Positions 13,371 through 26,379 of a DNA stretch of 64,000 nt are shown here, piece after piece. The position numbers and the translations under genes were made by a program. Numbering within the stretch: the stretch's first letter is position 1; every line of letters starts with the position of its first letter. The notes beneath the pieces were generated by a model. The model searched no databases, was not told the DNA's origin, and saw only the letters and a program-made list of their open reading frames with translations. The DNA comes from Delphinapterus leucas (taxonomy: Eukaryota; Chordata; Mammalia; Artiodactyla; Monodontidae): the NCBI RefSeq assembly GCF_002288925.2, contig NW_022098002.1:3483056-3547055 (forward strand). Reading direction: 5' to 3'.

Positions 13371-15739
13371 GGGCACTGGCCTGTAGGGAAAAATGGGCTC
13401 CGTTTAAAAAGTATTTCCAGTAAGAAAAATACGTAATATTAAGAAAAACGTGGACAGCTACACAGACAGTTGCAAACTTTAAATAACAGCTGAGAGTTAC
13501 TGAAAAGACCAAGTGCTGAGTTTGGCCCGGCGGAGACAGAACCTGGATCGAAGCCGCAGGACAACTGATTCTGGCTCTTTTCCCCCGGCCTCCCTTCCTC
13601 ACCCCACTCCTTCTTGGAAGGTCTGTCGAGTCCCAGTGAAGAAATCTCGTTGGTAATGAGGCATCCACGACCTGTCACCTGTGTGAAAGGGCAGCTTCTG
13701 TCACAGCTCACAGGTCCCTGGAAGCCACCGTGATCCAGGCAACATCCCTGCCATCACCGGGGGTTAAAAGCTGCTACAAAGTGTAGCCAAGGGCTTGTCT
13801 GGAACCGGCCCCGCAGCCGGGGCTGACAGCAGAGAACCACCGCTGCATAACTCAGCCTACGCCACCAGTCACTCCCCACGCTCAAGGCGACGGGCTGCCT
13901 GTGACATGCCGGCAGCCACGCTTCCCTTTTAAAGTGAATTCAGTAAATGCAGAGGGTCAGTGACACGCCTCACCCTTGGTCAAAATCCAACATTCACAAG
14001 TATGTTTCTGGGATCTAACAATCATCATCAATTATTTTCAGAATCAGAAAACGTCAGGCCTGAAAGGGGGCCTTGGAGGCACGGGGCACCCCTCCACATC
14101 CCTGGGGAGCCGGCATCGACGACCGCCCGCCAGCTGGCCGGGGCCGGGAGCAGACCCTGGCTCTGCTGGCTCCCTGGCCAGCCGGCGTTCAGTGATGGGT
14201 GCGCACTGGGCTCCGATGGCACATCCATGACTCTGCAGGCAGTTCTGGGACGCACGCGTTTAAGTGAGTGCGATAACTCCACGAAAGAAACCCCCAACCC
14301 AACCTCCACAAGGCAGTTAAACTTAGGTTTGTTAAATACAGCAGATTCGCGAAGAGAAGTCTTGTGCTATTAGGATGTTGGAAAGCAGTGCACCCAATCC
14401 CTCACCTTTTACAGATGAAGCCTATTGGGTCACGGATCTCTGGTGATGCTAATATCTCGAATGTGTGACAGACGGTGAAGGGGAGTCCGTGGGACTGCAG
14501 GTCGGTGGTGCTGTTACAACATTAAGGAGATGAGACTTGGGGCGAGGAAAAGAGAAGTACTTGTTAGGCTGCGTGAAGTGGAAATGCTCGAAGAAAAAGA
14601 ATATATTTAAAATACTGATTTGATTGTGCACCAGCATTACTTAATAAAGCTAAGATTATAACAGTGCACACCTGAGAGAATTTTTAAAGCCTTTCGATTA
14701 TTTATAACCAACCAATCTACGAAATGACGGCCCTAATTACCAGATTTGGAGAAGAGAGAACGTTTCTGACACAGCATCTGGCTCCGGTACTTCAAACACA
14801 CAGCAAGTACGAAACTAACCTTAACTGATGAACGGTATTCCTTGGGCTTCAGCAGACAAACTGAATGATGATAAAGTTTTAAGAGAGATTAAATATCATG
14901 AATGAGGATAGAGAACTACCTAACAAGGGCTAGGATTTAAATTTAGGTGTATCTCACTCAAAACCTCCTATCGTGTCTCTGAATGAAACAACAGTTTTTA
15001 GACCGATAGATGTTAATTAGAAAATAAATCTTTCCAACAGCGTAGGTGAAACCACCCTTCATATATATGCTTGTAAAACCCATCAAATGCAGATATCCAG
15101 TGCTCAGGAAATGAGCACATGTTCTCATACACACACTGGGCTGGGTGTCATCACCTCCCTGCCACCTCGGAGGATGTGGGACAGAAACACAAATGGACAT
15201 AAACAGGGGGAGCCCCTCTGTCACCCTTCCTAGAAGATGTGGCATTGTTTCCCTGTCAGCTTGGAAGAAGATCTTCTGCATAAGCACGACTGGAATTAAC
15301 TCTGATTACTTGAAAGGACAAGCTAGGCAGTAAGGCATCAAAAGGTTTCCGCTGAAGGGCACTTCAGTGATAGCTTGTCAGGAAAAGCACAATTGGAGCT
15401 GTGACCCTGGATCTATGGGGAAATTCTGAGCAAGCACTTCTTAAATAAGGCAGCTGAACTTTACCATTTTCAGACTGTGGTTTTGTATTGTTTTTTCCTT
15501 TTGAAGGCAGAGAGGGTGAGAGAGTTTTCTGAGAAATGATAAAGGAGACCACCCCTAGGGATAAACTATTCACGAGCCTACAGAGGGGAAGCTGCTACCT
15601 TCTAATGAGAGCTCTAAATGGACCATCAGAAAAAGGAACACACATCTTCCCTCCTCCTCTCCTGCGTGTTGTTTACCTTCTGTGAAGATAAGGCCACCCA
15701 GGGTGACCCCTCTTCTGAGAACTGGCTAAAAAGTGAGAA

Positions 15740-15900
15740 CAGATGCAGGCCCATCCTTCTCCTAACTGTGCATCCTTGGGAGAATTATTCAAACACGGCA
15801 AGTCTGAATTTCCTCATCGAGCACACAAGGATACTAATATCTTTCTCACAAGGCTGCTGTTAGGCATTCAAAGCGCTTATGTAATACAGGGAGTCCGTGC
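15740..15900 (+). mobile_element. MIR fragment
   Basis: TTTCCTCATCGAGCACACAA and CTCACAAGGCTGCTGTTAGG are MIR-like, with a decayed 3' end at about 15890. Confidence 0.5.
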
Positions 15901-15959
15901 CCAGAGAGGGCGCGACGAATCGACACTGGTGAGGGACCCCCCCCCCCAATCTATCAAAT

Positions 15960-16045
15960 CATCCCTTTACAGATGCAGGAAACAGGGCGAACAAACAACC
16001 TGCCCAAGATCACAGGGCAAGTTACCATCAGAGCTGAGATGAGCA
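15960..16045 (-). mobile_element. MIR fragment, antisense
   Basis: TTTACAGATGCAGGAAACAG then CTGCCCAAGATCACAGGGCA is the antisense MIR core. Confidence 0.6.
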
Positions 16046-17879
16046 CGTTCACCTCTTGCCCCTGTGATCAATGTACTTTCTGCTCCGGAATTGTTAATAT
16101 CTGCTTCCACTTCAGGTGCTTCAGCAACAGAAAGGCTTTTCGAGGAACTCAAGGGTGAGCATCTCCGGCAGACTAGACCAGGAGACTCACCTGCTAGACG
16201 AGATGGAGGATGCGGACACCATGACAAAAATCCCCAAATGAGACCCGTGCCAAAGTTTTCTCTAAACGGCACTACCATGTGAGCTCTTGTGAACATGAAA
16301 TGTGCAGAAGAACTATTAGTGCACATAAAAAGGCAGGGGTGGTACAGGCTTCCTCTAGAAAGGAAGTGGAATCTTGTTCTGTGCGTGTCAGCCTTGGAGG
16401 AATGAAGCAAATTTGATGGGTGGTCTCCAACTAAGAGACATTTCTTCTAGAAGAATGCCAACTGTGCGAAAATACTCTTGTCCCAGACTTGAGGAAATAA
16501 AGGAATTTCCAGAAAAAGCAGAGAGGAAATTAGTTTAAATTCTTGTATGAAGAAGTCTATTTGTAGCTGCAGAGGAACTATATATTGAACAGGCTGAAAA
16601 AATAAACGTCATACATAGGCCAAGCTATAAAACTCAACAAACCCTTCTCATTGCCCTGCTTTCTCAAACCTTCTGAGGAGGTTGGGGAATTTTTTATTCC
16701 TATTGAGAGGATTCACATATCCAAAAGACATAGGGTTCACTTAGGGGGCAATTCTTTCTGGTCGTTGTATATAAATTCATGTTGATTTCCTGAGGATGTT
16801 TATCCAAGTCCGAGACAGAGTACAGAAATCTCCTTTGCCTCTGACTGCTTTAGTACTATTTTTTTAATATGTAGATTGATCCTTGGATCTAATCTTAGCT
16901 GGTCTATAGAGGCACAGGGGAAAGCACTGCTGGGATATGCCAGTAAACCCTATGTTGTGTTCCATGAAATGAGTGAATAGATGGTATCCAGAACAGGAAG
17001 GGTGGGCTTGGGTCCCAAACAGTCCAAGCCAGAGAGAACTTCTGTGAGGTTTGGACAGACCTCTGAATTCCACCCCAACTCTGCCTCCGAAAAACTTACA
17101 AAACCAATTCATAATGATATGGCATAGAGGGGGTGCTCGATAAACAGGGAAAGAAACTGTGGGCATGGATTGCAAGGCACACAGTGCGTTTGTGTTTCAC
17201 GTGACTGAGATGGGCCAGGGGGCAGGGTGGAGTCAAATCAAACAGAAAGAGCATTAACGCTGAGGAGGAACTGGGGAGAGCATTCCCATCACTCATGCGT
17301 TACTGCTCTTCAAATGCCACTCCATTTTCTTTGAAAGAAAGTGTTCTCAGAGGTATGCTTTAGTACCCGTAACGTGGCTTCTACCAGAAAGGAAGGCTAA
17401 CCGCAGAGCTGCAAGCAACATCGATAAAATAATTCAATCTTTTGACTTTCCTCGTAGCAGAAAGGTTAGACCAAGAGAAGTTTTAGGAATTTACGATGGC
17501 ATAAATACACGGCTGGCGTACCCCTTTGCTCACCTATAACCTAAACTCTGGAAAGTTAAGATCTTGGTGAAAAATGGTCAAGGGAAGCTGAGCATAGAGT
17601 AATTTACTCTAAAATGTATCATTATTTCTGCAAATAATCAAGAAGGGGACAGATACTGATGTGAAACGTTGAACCATGGCGTTTTAGAACTGGAGGTAGC
17701 CTTAGAAACTACAGCATAACCCTTTGATTTTACAGATAAGAAGCTGAAGGCTTGTAGTTCCAGCTCCGAATGACCTAGGTTTCCCAGCCTCAAGTTATCA
17801 ATCAATGTCTGAGGCATTCAATTTTATTTTTCTCAATTAAGAGAAAAATTGAGGACTGGTTATATAGTTCTTTTTTAGG

Positions 17880-18345
17880 GGAAGGGAGAATTTTTTTTAT
17901 TGTGAAAAACCCCCCCACAAAAAGTTACCATTTTAACCAATTTTAAGCGTATAGTTCAGTAGTGTTAAGTACGTTCACATTATTGTAAACCGTATCTCTA
18001 GAACTTTTTCATCCTGAAAAACTGAAACTGTCCCTATTAAACGCTAACTCCCCTTTCCTGCTCTCCCAGCCCCTGGCAACCAACATCCTACTTTCTACCT
18101 CCTTGAATTGACCACTTTAGGGACCTCAGATAAGCGGAATCACACGGTACTGGTCCTTTTGTGTCTGGCTTAGTTCACTGAGCACAGTCCTCAAGGTCCA
18201 TCCATGTTGTAGCCTGTGTCAGAATTTCCTTCCTTTTAAGGGCTGAATAATATTCCATTGTATGTAAATGCCGCATTTTGTTTATCCATCCGTCAGTGGA
18301 AATTTGGGTTGCTTCCACCTCTTGGATATTGTGAATAATGTATAA
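17880..18345 (-). mobile_element. Old antisense L1 3' part
   Basis: Antisense L1 phrases are clear, including CTTAGTTCACTGAGCACAGT, GGTCCATCCATGTTGTAGCC and GAATAATATTCCATTGTATG. It is too diverged to carry a reading frame. Confidence 0.82.
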
Positions 18346-21245
18346 TTCTTTCCATGTATTTTAAATGCCCCTAATGTACAGACTGACTTTCCTCTCCTTC
18401 ATAAAAACAATTTCCAAGTAAATTTTAGAGATTCCCCTGAACCTACCAAAATGGTACTTAAGCTAAAAGTGTACTTGAAGAGAGATAAAGTGCATTATTA
18501 CTTTTCCCCACAAGACATACAGATAAAACACTCCTACCTTTTCACAGGCTGTTCTACAGGGTGCCCACTGGGGGCAGGTAAAGCATCCCTTTCACTCAAT
18601 TCTGACCACCCCATGGGGCACTGGCACAGGCTCTGCGGAGACCCACGTGAGAGAGGCCTGTCACTGTTCAATGGCTTCTCATCTCACGACAGGCACATTC
18701 AGAAAGTGATTGCGGGATGTTCCTCTCGAACGGTCATTTAAAAACTAAACCATAAAGTATCAGATGAAGTAAAAAATATGGTTTCAGAGACTCTCACTTA
18801 TCACCACCCAAAATGCCAATAAACTGGGCACATTACTTTGCTTTTAGTGATCCACAAAAATAATAAGTGTAAGCTAAACACTGAAAATGCTTCATCTCAC
18901 ATATACACACACTCAGGTTAACTAAAAGGCTGCTACCCATAATATCAACCCGTTTCCTAGTATCTTCAATGGTTGTACATAATGTCTGCTCTGAACTGCT
19001 TACAATGGCAGGTTCATAGTTCTGGGTCTGACACAGCCACTATTTGAATTGCTTCATTAAAAAAAACACTAGCTTAAGGATAGCTGATGTGGTATGGAAT
19101 CCTGTCATCACTAAAGAGCTGCTGGCAAAAATAGTATAACTCCAACACCTTGTTGTTATCCGGAATCAGAAAACATGACATCCAGTTGATCTTCTCAGTG
19201 TAAAATTACGTACTACAGTAACAATATATTTCTTCATCCAAATACTTATGTTACACACAACCCTTGTATAGCTGGATACACGTATATACCATCACTGGTA
19301 GAGTAAAAACATTATTTGGGTGTAAGTTCAGTGCTCAATTCACTAGCCTACATGAATGAGTGGTTGGGAACCTCTGTTACCCAGGTCTGCTCTCTCAGAG
19401 CCCAGAAGAACTGAAGGGTCGCCTTGCCAGGGTACACTCTGATGAACACTGAGAGTATCACACAGCTGTAAATAAACCCAAACTTTGTACAGATACTTTA
19501 GTTTTCACCAGGTTTAAAGAAAAAGGGGCTATGAAGCCCCTGGAGGGTTTTGAGCAGGTGGTAACCTGCTCTGATTTTTCACCCTGGCAGCCTGTGGAGA
19601 AGAGATCACTGGGGCAGACAGGGAGGCGAGTTAGAAGCTGTCACAGTGGCCACTATGAAGAAAATACAGATGCTATTTTAGGCCTTTAGGCCAAGGCCAG
19701 CTTCGCCAGCTCAGAGCGAGGGGGCTCGGGGAATCGCCTGCATCTCATAAGGTAACTCGGGTCAACGTGAAGCTCGGGTTCAGGAGCAATCTTGACGTGA
19801 AAGGGAAGCACCTGCTGCTCTGCTAGTTAACACAGACGCCCTGGGCCCAGAAGCGGGCCGCGCAGGCTCCGCCCCCCATCCAGGAAGGTGCACCTGGCAG
19901 GCTGTCCCGGGGAGGGCCCGACCTGTGGCCCTAGAGCTTGAGTCTGTTTTGTGTGGATCCACTGGGAATGTCTGGTGAGAGTCAGTCTATCCTTTCTTTT
20001 TTTTCTTCTTTTCTAAAAGCATTTCAAACCAAGTGACACAGACAATTGCATAACTAAAGAAATGGTGGCACGGATTACTTACAGGTCCCTTTTCTAAGCA
20101 CTTTCTACTCCGAGCAACTTTACAGTAAAAGATAAAACCAGCCTGTTTCGGAGGTGCTTGCCAACTTCTGCATGGGGAAGTGCCAAAGAACTGAATCTTC
20201 CTGAGTTTATGCAAAATAAGGACGCAGGCTGCTTGTTTTTCCAAGTTCCAGTGCTAAAGCATCCTATAAAATTCAACCACTGATGCATGGAAAATGCCAT
20301 TGTTTTAGACTTTTTAAAATGGCAACCCCTTTCTCTGCCTCTATTAACACACATGCAAACGTGCAGACCAGCTTCTTTTTCTGACTATCCTATTATCTTT
20401 TCATGCTCTTAGTTAAAGATCATTTCCTAGGCTTGTCTGAATGTGGCCAAGTTATCCTGTTGCTAGATAACTGTAGAACTCAGGGAGAGTTGTCTGAATC
20501 TGAAATGTTATTCTAGAAGGGATTGTTCCACTATGTAGGCAACATAACAAGACTATTAATTTTGACATAAAATGAAAACTAGTTTTTAATACTGCTTCTT
20601 TATCGAACTGTTTATAGAGTCAAGCATGAAGAAGGGTCAGAGATATAAACATATATCCCGATACACGTCATATATCGTGATAAGACATAATGTCAGCCAA
20701 GCTGGCATCTCCTGACAATGCTAAAGAAGCCCTTTCCAACACACTCGCAGATCTTAGGAAAATGTAAGGGGTTTCCCTCCACCCCTAAACAAATTCACTG
20801 CAAGGAAGAGAGAAAAACGAAGGGAAGCAGAAATGGAGCTTATGGTGTGACTGTTGCTAAATCAGAGAAAAAGAGTGAAAAGGATGATTTTTTAGAGGGT
20901 GAGAAAACCAGTCGCCAGCAGGCTGCTTTAGCCGTCGGCTCCCTGGTTAATTTTGCAGAGAGAAGGACGCGTCACACCACCCAGGAGGCCAGGCTGCTGC
21001 AGGTGCTCCATCCACCTCACGAGAAAGAGCAAAGCAAGCACAAGCCAAGGCAACCACCAGCACTTCTACAGGAGGAAAATAAAAACCCCGCCGGGTCCTT
21101 CTGGGGTCAGTACCTAAGCAGCTGTGCTTCACACCGTCTGCACCTGCAGATACACCTTCCACATGCAACAGAATTTAGGTTCATAGCAGTGTCTTCCAGA
21201 AAAGGGCAACATTATCTTGAATTACGACTTCAAAGTACTAGGAAA

Positions 21246-21438
21246 GGGCTTCCCTGGTGGCACAGTGGTCAAGAACCCACCTGCCAATGCAGGGGACACG
21301 GGTTCGAGCCCTGGTCCGGGAAGATCCCACACACCGCGGAGCCACAACTACTGAGCTTGCGTGCCACAACTATTGAAGCCCATGAGCCTAGAGCCCATGC
21401 TCTGCAACAAGAGAAGCCACCGCAAGAGAAGCCAAGCC
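21246..21438 (+). mobile_element. CHR-type SINE A (donor of composite copy), tail deleted
   Basis: The head GGCTTCCCTGGTGGCACAGT with the B-box GGTTCGAGCC marks a tRNA-derived CHR SINE. It is flanked by a target-site duplication, ACTAGGAAA. The 3' part and A-rich tail found in the related copy at 29076 are missing here, so this copy lost its tail after it was duplicated. It forms the 5' part of the block duplicated at 29.1 kb. Confidence 0.92.
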
Positions 21439-21439
21439 A

Positions 21440-21696
21440 ACTAGGAAAAGTAGATTACATTTATACTCTGTGACACATGTCCACGTATCAATGTGTAATA
21501 TATCTAACGAAGAGACAAAATTTAAAGAAGGTTTCCTATACTTACAGCATCAACGTCTAGTAAACTATGGGAACTCAGCTTCCCAGAAGGATGCATTCCC
21601 TGGAAATTCTGGATAGCTAATATTTACATACTCCTTGATTCAATAATATGACAGGTCATCTTTCTTTGTGCACATGAATAGGACGAAGAGAGTTTC
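21440..21696. repeat. 257-bp spacer, donor copy of a transduced segment
   Basis: This non-SINE sequence lies between two CHR SINEs. It is repeated at 29333-29585 with about six substitutions and one 4-bp length difference (CTTTCTTTG against CTTTG). It contains no TTTT run on the plus strand. It resembles no repeat family I know. Confidence 0.9.
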
Positions 21697-22073
21697 TGGC
21701 TTCCCTCGTGGCACAGTGGTTAAGAATCCGCCTGCCAGTGCAGGGGACACGGGTTCGAGCCCTGGTCCGGGAAGATCCCACATGCCGCGGAGCAACTAAG
21801 CCCGTGCACCACAACTACTGAGCCTGCGCTCTAAAGCCCGCGAGCCACAACTACTGAGCCCGAGTGTCACAACCACTGAAGCCCAGGCGCCTAGAGCCCG
21901 AGTGTCACAACCACTGAAGCCCAGGCGCCTAGAGCCTGTGCTCCACAACAAGAGAAGCCACCGCGATGATAAGCCCGCGCACCACAACCAAGAGTAGCCC
22001 CTGCTCGTCACAACTAGAGAAAGCCCGCGCACAGCAACGAAGACCCAACACAGCCAAAAATAAAAACAAAAAA
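21697..22073 (+). mobile_element. CHR-type SINE B (long form) with internal 38-bp duplication
   Basis: This long CHR SINE ends in CAGCCAAAAATAAAAACAAAA and is flanked by an imperfect target-site duplication (GAAGAGAGTTTC / GAAGACAGTTTC). A perfect 38-bp tandem duplication lies at 21861-21898 and 21899-21936; the copy at 29586 has only one unit. The tail ends about 110 bp from the LYRM4 exon 2 donor. Confidence 0.92.
21861..21936 (+). repeat. Perfect 38-bp tandem duplication in SINE B
   Basis: Two identical 38-bp units starting CGAGTGTCACAACCACTG lie end to end. The paralogous SINE at 29586 has one unit. Confidence 0.93.
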
Positions 22074-22184
22074 GAGGAAGACAGTTTCATGATCCTGTGG
22101 TGTGAATCACAAACACCAATCAAGGGGGACATGTCAAAGCTTAAAGCTCTTCACGAAAAACCGTACATCACTGAACCATCTTAC

Positions 22185-22305
22185 CTGTCGACGGATTATT
22201 CCAAGGTCTCTTTTGGCTTTATTCATTAGGGCTTGGATTTGTACAGGATCCTTTACATTCTTATTTTCTCTGAAGGCATCTCTTATCCTCCTGATGGCGT
22301 AACTT
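22185..22305 (-). CDS. LYRM4: LYRM4 (ISD11) coding exon 2
   Basis: This 121-bp minus-strand exon supplies the last base of the split Arg29 codon and then 40 codons, residues 30-69, starting [20 protein letters not shown] and ending RDLGIIRRQ. This is the central helical part of the LYR domain of ISD11. The acceptor is a pyrimidine-rich tract followed by TTTAG|A, and the donor is CAG|GTAAGA; both are near consensus. Arg68, the residue changed in a known human LYRM4 deficiency (p.Arg68Leu), is intact as CGA, the second-last codon. The reading frame is open across the exon junction. Exon 3, which should encode about 22 more residues (VHIGQLYSTDK...), was not seen at 1-22184, so it probably lies beyond the window, as the very long second intron in human would predict. 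A SINE ends only about 110 bp past the donor. Confidence 0.96.
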
Positions 22306-22894
22306 CTAAACGAATTCAGGGAAAAAAGGAAAAGGTGTCAGTGTGTCTGAAACGATGCTTTTAAAAATGAATTCAAAAGCGGTTCCTTAGGAATTAGCTG
22401 CCTGCTAGACCCCTGTGGATAATCACCTCTGCTCTCTGCTCTTGGAACAGGCCCATCCATTACTATCCTGGGATGACTGAGCAAAAAGAAAGATTCAGGG
22501 AGATGAATCTACTCCAAACGAGTCAGGTGTGAATGGTAAAGTGCTACTGAAAAACTCCTTAGATTATTGGCTTTTTACGGTTATTCACAACTGGCCTCCC
22601 TCCATTAACATGGATAACTGAACCTTCAATGTGCAGAGACAACACGACAATTGACAGGTGCCACGATGCACTGCATGTGTGTGTACGAAGACGGTGATCG
22701 ATGCCACGCTTGGGTCAGCTTTCCGGTCTCCTCCCACCTTCTCTTGTGGAGCATAACAGGCAAGGACCCACACTGCGACCCTACCACAGTGGAGAGTGGA
22801 GATGACACCAAAACGCTCTTCTCCGTCTCTAAAGTGCACACGCGTGCACACACATAAACTCCCCGCAGCCCCGCCCAACACACATCACGTGCAG

Positions 22895-23150
22895 TTCAGG
22901 GCAGCGGTTTAAGCGCAAGCCTTGCACATCAGACAGGCTTGGGTTTGAATTCTTTTCCAAGTTCCTTCTGTTTGTGAGAACCTGGGCAACCTTCTTAACA
23001 TAAGCCCCTGTTTCCTCATCTTACGCCTGTCAAGCGGGCCTAATACTGCCTACCTCTCAGGGCTGTTGGGAAGGTTAGGCTTTATAATGTGTGTCTGGAA
23101 TTTGGTACGAAACCTGTACATAGAAAAACTCAAGAAATAAAAGCTATTCT
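22895..23150 (+). mobile_element. MIR
   Basis: Shows the MIR order: GGGTTTGAATTC, then CTGGGCAACCTTCTTAACA, TTTCCTCATCTTACG, CTCTCAGGGCTGTTGGGAAG and an A-rich end. Confidence 0.78.
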
Positions 23151-26100
23151 TTTCTTCTTCCTCTTCTTGTCACACCTTAATGCAATTAGTACCCCCTCTC
23201 CTCACGTCAGCCTGTGCTTCACCCTACACCCTTGGGGTCACACCAGGCTGTCGTGTGGATAATTAGCCATCTCTGGACTCCCACACTCAGAGAGTGATGG
23301 CCTTAACCCCGACGCCTGCTCAGCCTCACCAGACAGAAACGAGGACCAAGGAGACGCCGCCCAAGTCAGACACACCAGACGCGACTGTCTCTAGTGTTTG
23401 TATGATCTCCGGTTGCTCTGCACTTACCTTGAAACACCACCTAAAGAACACGTGAAACCATTAGTTCCATTTAGAAACCGAAGAACGGAAAAAGCAGCAG
23501 AGCAATGAGGGAAGGGGAATGCAATTTCCTCGGGAGCTGGGGGATGGATACAACTGAACTGGGAAACCTTACTTTGGAGAGGACTAATTTTGTTTTAGAT
23601 AAACTTTCCTAAAGTAAAAGAAAATTAAACATTCAAATATCAAGTCCATTTGCATTTAAAAGCAAGAGAAAATGAAATCTTGTAACGTTAAGAACCACAG
23701 GGAGAAAAGTTGACGGTTCAGGAGCCTGCACTTCAGGGTGCGAGCTGCTGTGGAGTCTTTCATCTTAGCCCCATGGGAGCCTTCTGGAGTGCTTGCCGCG
23801 GAGCTTCTGGGCGCTCGGCATCTATCTCAGGGTCACGAGGATTGGAAATGGATATACATACATAGATTTATATAGATTTTCCTCATGTACAGCTGCTAAT
23901 CTAACAAGACTGCAGGCAGCAGCTGGGTGGCTAAAGCAATCTCTGGCACCTTTCGTGCACAACATACTGGTTATTTGTGTCACACAACATCACTGTTCTC
24001 CCTCACACCCACACGCTCCTCCAAAACAGTTTCTTTCTGGTGGTGATGGGAATAGAGAAGGAACAAAATAGTTTAATTCTAATATTTCATTCCATATGCA
24101 GGCTTGGTTTTACAACAGGAATTTACCTCAGGGAATCATCCAGTGTTTTAATTCTTCTTTTTGGAAAAATACCATGGGCAATAGTAGTCATTACTAAATT
24201 CATTCTTCTAAAAGCCAGCAACTAGCCTGAATAGGTAGGAGCAAAGGAGTATGTCTCGGAACGCAACGACCCAAGTTCTTCTAAAGTTTAAGGAAATTAG
24301 AAAATAGCTGAAGACACTCAACAATTTGTATCATTTGAGTTCAAGGTCAGCGTTCTAAGTGTGCCTTTGTGTATTCTAGTCTCCCCAAAGTCTATACCTA
24401 AAGGAACGAAGCTCTTGATCTTCCAATTAAATGTGTCTGAAGCAAAATCAAAAGCTGTCATTCCAATTCTGGCTGCACCTGTGGAACGAGTGACACAGAA
24501 AGGTCCTCCCCCCTTTTTGCTCACCCCCCCCCCACGTCTAGAGCACAGGCACTTCCCTTTGCCCCAAGAGAAGACACTGCGCTGGTTCTGGACCATAAAA
24601 CCACTACTGCATGAACAGTTTTTACTTATATGATTCTTATTTCAAATGGTCATCATTTTGTGAAGGCAATCACAAATCGGGCTGAGTCTTCCCGTTTTCT
24701 AGGAAGGGGCTAACCACCAACTATTTCAATCCTGCCCCACCTTGGTTTGTATCATTTGCGTTTTTTTCACCGCTGCCAAGGGAAACCATTTATCCTCGAA
24801 CACGTTCTTGCCATCAGTCCCTTGACTGTATCACTAAGCAAGAACATTTCGAAGAAAAACGCGAGATGCTGCCAAGGAGATGGCAGCCAACAGATGCTGC
24901 ACAACGGCCTGCACTGGGGCGACCCTAGCGGGAGCCGGAGGCTGTCTGAGATAAGACAAAAAATTAACACGTAAAGGGCAACAGAACGGCAACGACTACC
25001 ATGAGAAAGTAGACGGCATCCACAGAAACGGCAGGTGGTTCTGCTAACACGTCACTGCTCTGCCTCTACCCTCCGGAAACTCTGCAGTTTCTTAGCGCTA
25101 CTTTGTGCAGCAGATTCCCACAAGTCTCTTCTTCTCCACCCCCTCTCCCTGCTCCGTGCCAACAGACCTCCAGTGTACACAGGTGCTACTGGCTATCCTT
25201 TCCCCACTGCAAGGATCAAACTCCTTTGTGAGACTCTTCCAGCCACTCCAATGTCCCTGGCGCAGGGCAATACGGCCGGCAGGAACGACAGCTCTCCAGT
25301 GCCTGAGGTCCTGCTTCACCTCTTTCCAGAACCACTGTCAGCCAAATGCAGGCCATAATAATCACAGCCGCCCAGCACCTGGAGGCTCACGTTGGCTTCA
25401 GCGGGCAAGAGGTGTCATCTGGCAACCAGCTGATGTAATATCCTCATTTCTGTCATCCTTCGTCACCACCCCACATGCTGGCTTCTCTGCTTATCCATCC
25501 TGTAAAAACACCTGTGCTTTCTCCCCTTCCCACAGCCCCAAGCCAAGTATTCCAGTAACAAAACGACTCAACCCTTTCTCTTGGCCTCTTTGGGGCAAAC
25601 TCCTGCACCTGCCTGGAAGGATGTCCTCCCTCCACCGGCCTTAACTCGGAGGTGCCCTGCTCCTGAAGACATGCTTCCCTCGCAGCCACTAGGGGGAAGC
25701 TGCTTCATCCTGCCTCCAGACTCCACGGGGCTGAGAGGAGAGTGCTGCTACGCCCTTGGACCCTACTGCTGCTTCGGATCATCTGTTCACCCTTACACAC
25801 CTTTGAGGCCATACTGCCTGATGAAACCATGATGTGTGCTTCCGTGACACTGCTGTCTGCTCACTTCTTGAGGTCAAGTCTTAAGATTCATCAAGCCTTA
25901 ATATCTAAAGGCCACTCAGTGCATACATAGGCCACCAATTTTAGGTAACAAAAATTTTCATAATACGTAGTAAAGTAAGATCTTTAAAGTCAACTTTTAT
26001 AGTGAGACAGATGAAAGTGTCTGCAAACCGTTACTGAGGTATCTATCTTTGCTCTGTGGACGGAGAGTTCCGCAGCTGGCTAGTCTCTCCTCTTATCCTT

Positions 26101-26379
26101 TAGGTCTACTAGCTGTTTCTTCCTAGTCTTCCGTGCGGGCTTATCTGACTCTGCTACCTCTTGTATGTTGTATTCTCTAGGGCTCCATATTGGACCTCAT
26201 TTTAATAACATGTCTTCCAGTAACCGCGTCTATGCCCAAGGTTTCAACTACCATATATGTATATATGCCATTGGTTCTGGACCACAAAACCAATCCATAG
26301 AACCTAACTGCCTTTTGGACTTGCCAACAAAAGGCGCCCACTATGCCCACTACAAATTCTCCCACTGAACACTCTGAAA

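Larger units (their letters stand above)
1..22184 (-). other. LYRM4: LYRM4 intron 2 (partial)
   Basis: This is the stretch beyond the LYRM4 exon 2 donor; it runs out of the window. The repeats and CpG block listed separately cover part of it. I saw no further coding exon and no recognisable gene in 1-3160, 4720-7020, 8840-10100, 11390-13070, 14250-15740, 16050-17870, 18350-21240 or 22090-22184. Frames in these parts are short and without family resemblance. Locally GC-rich, G-run sequence occurs at about 2640-3060. Confidence 0.8.

Noticed and set aside
21246..21330. tRNA gene suggested by A- and B-box sequences
   Set aside because: These boxes belong to the tRNA-derived head of a CHR SINE. 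Similar heads occur in the other copies of the window, none of them a functional tRNA.
20718..21473. 251-codon plus-strand frame, the second longest in the window
   Set aside because: Its last third is CHR SINE sequence translated in a chance frame, and the rest resembles no protein family I know. It lies in an intron, antisense to LYRM4.
1..22184. LYRM4 exon 3 (about 22 C-terminal codons)
   Set aside because: I looked for a minus-strand stretch encoding VHIGQLYSTDKL and did not find one. In human this exon lies very far from exon 2, so absence here is expected.
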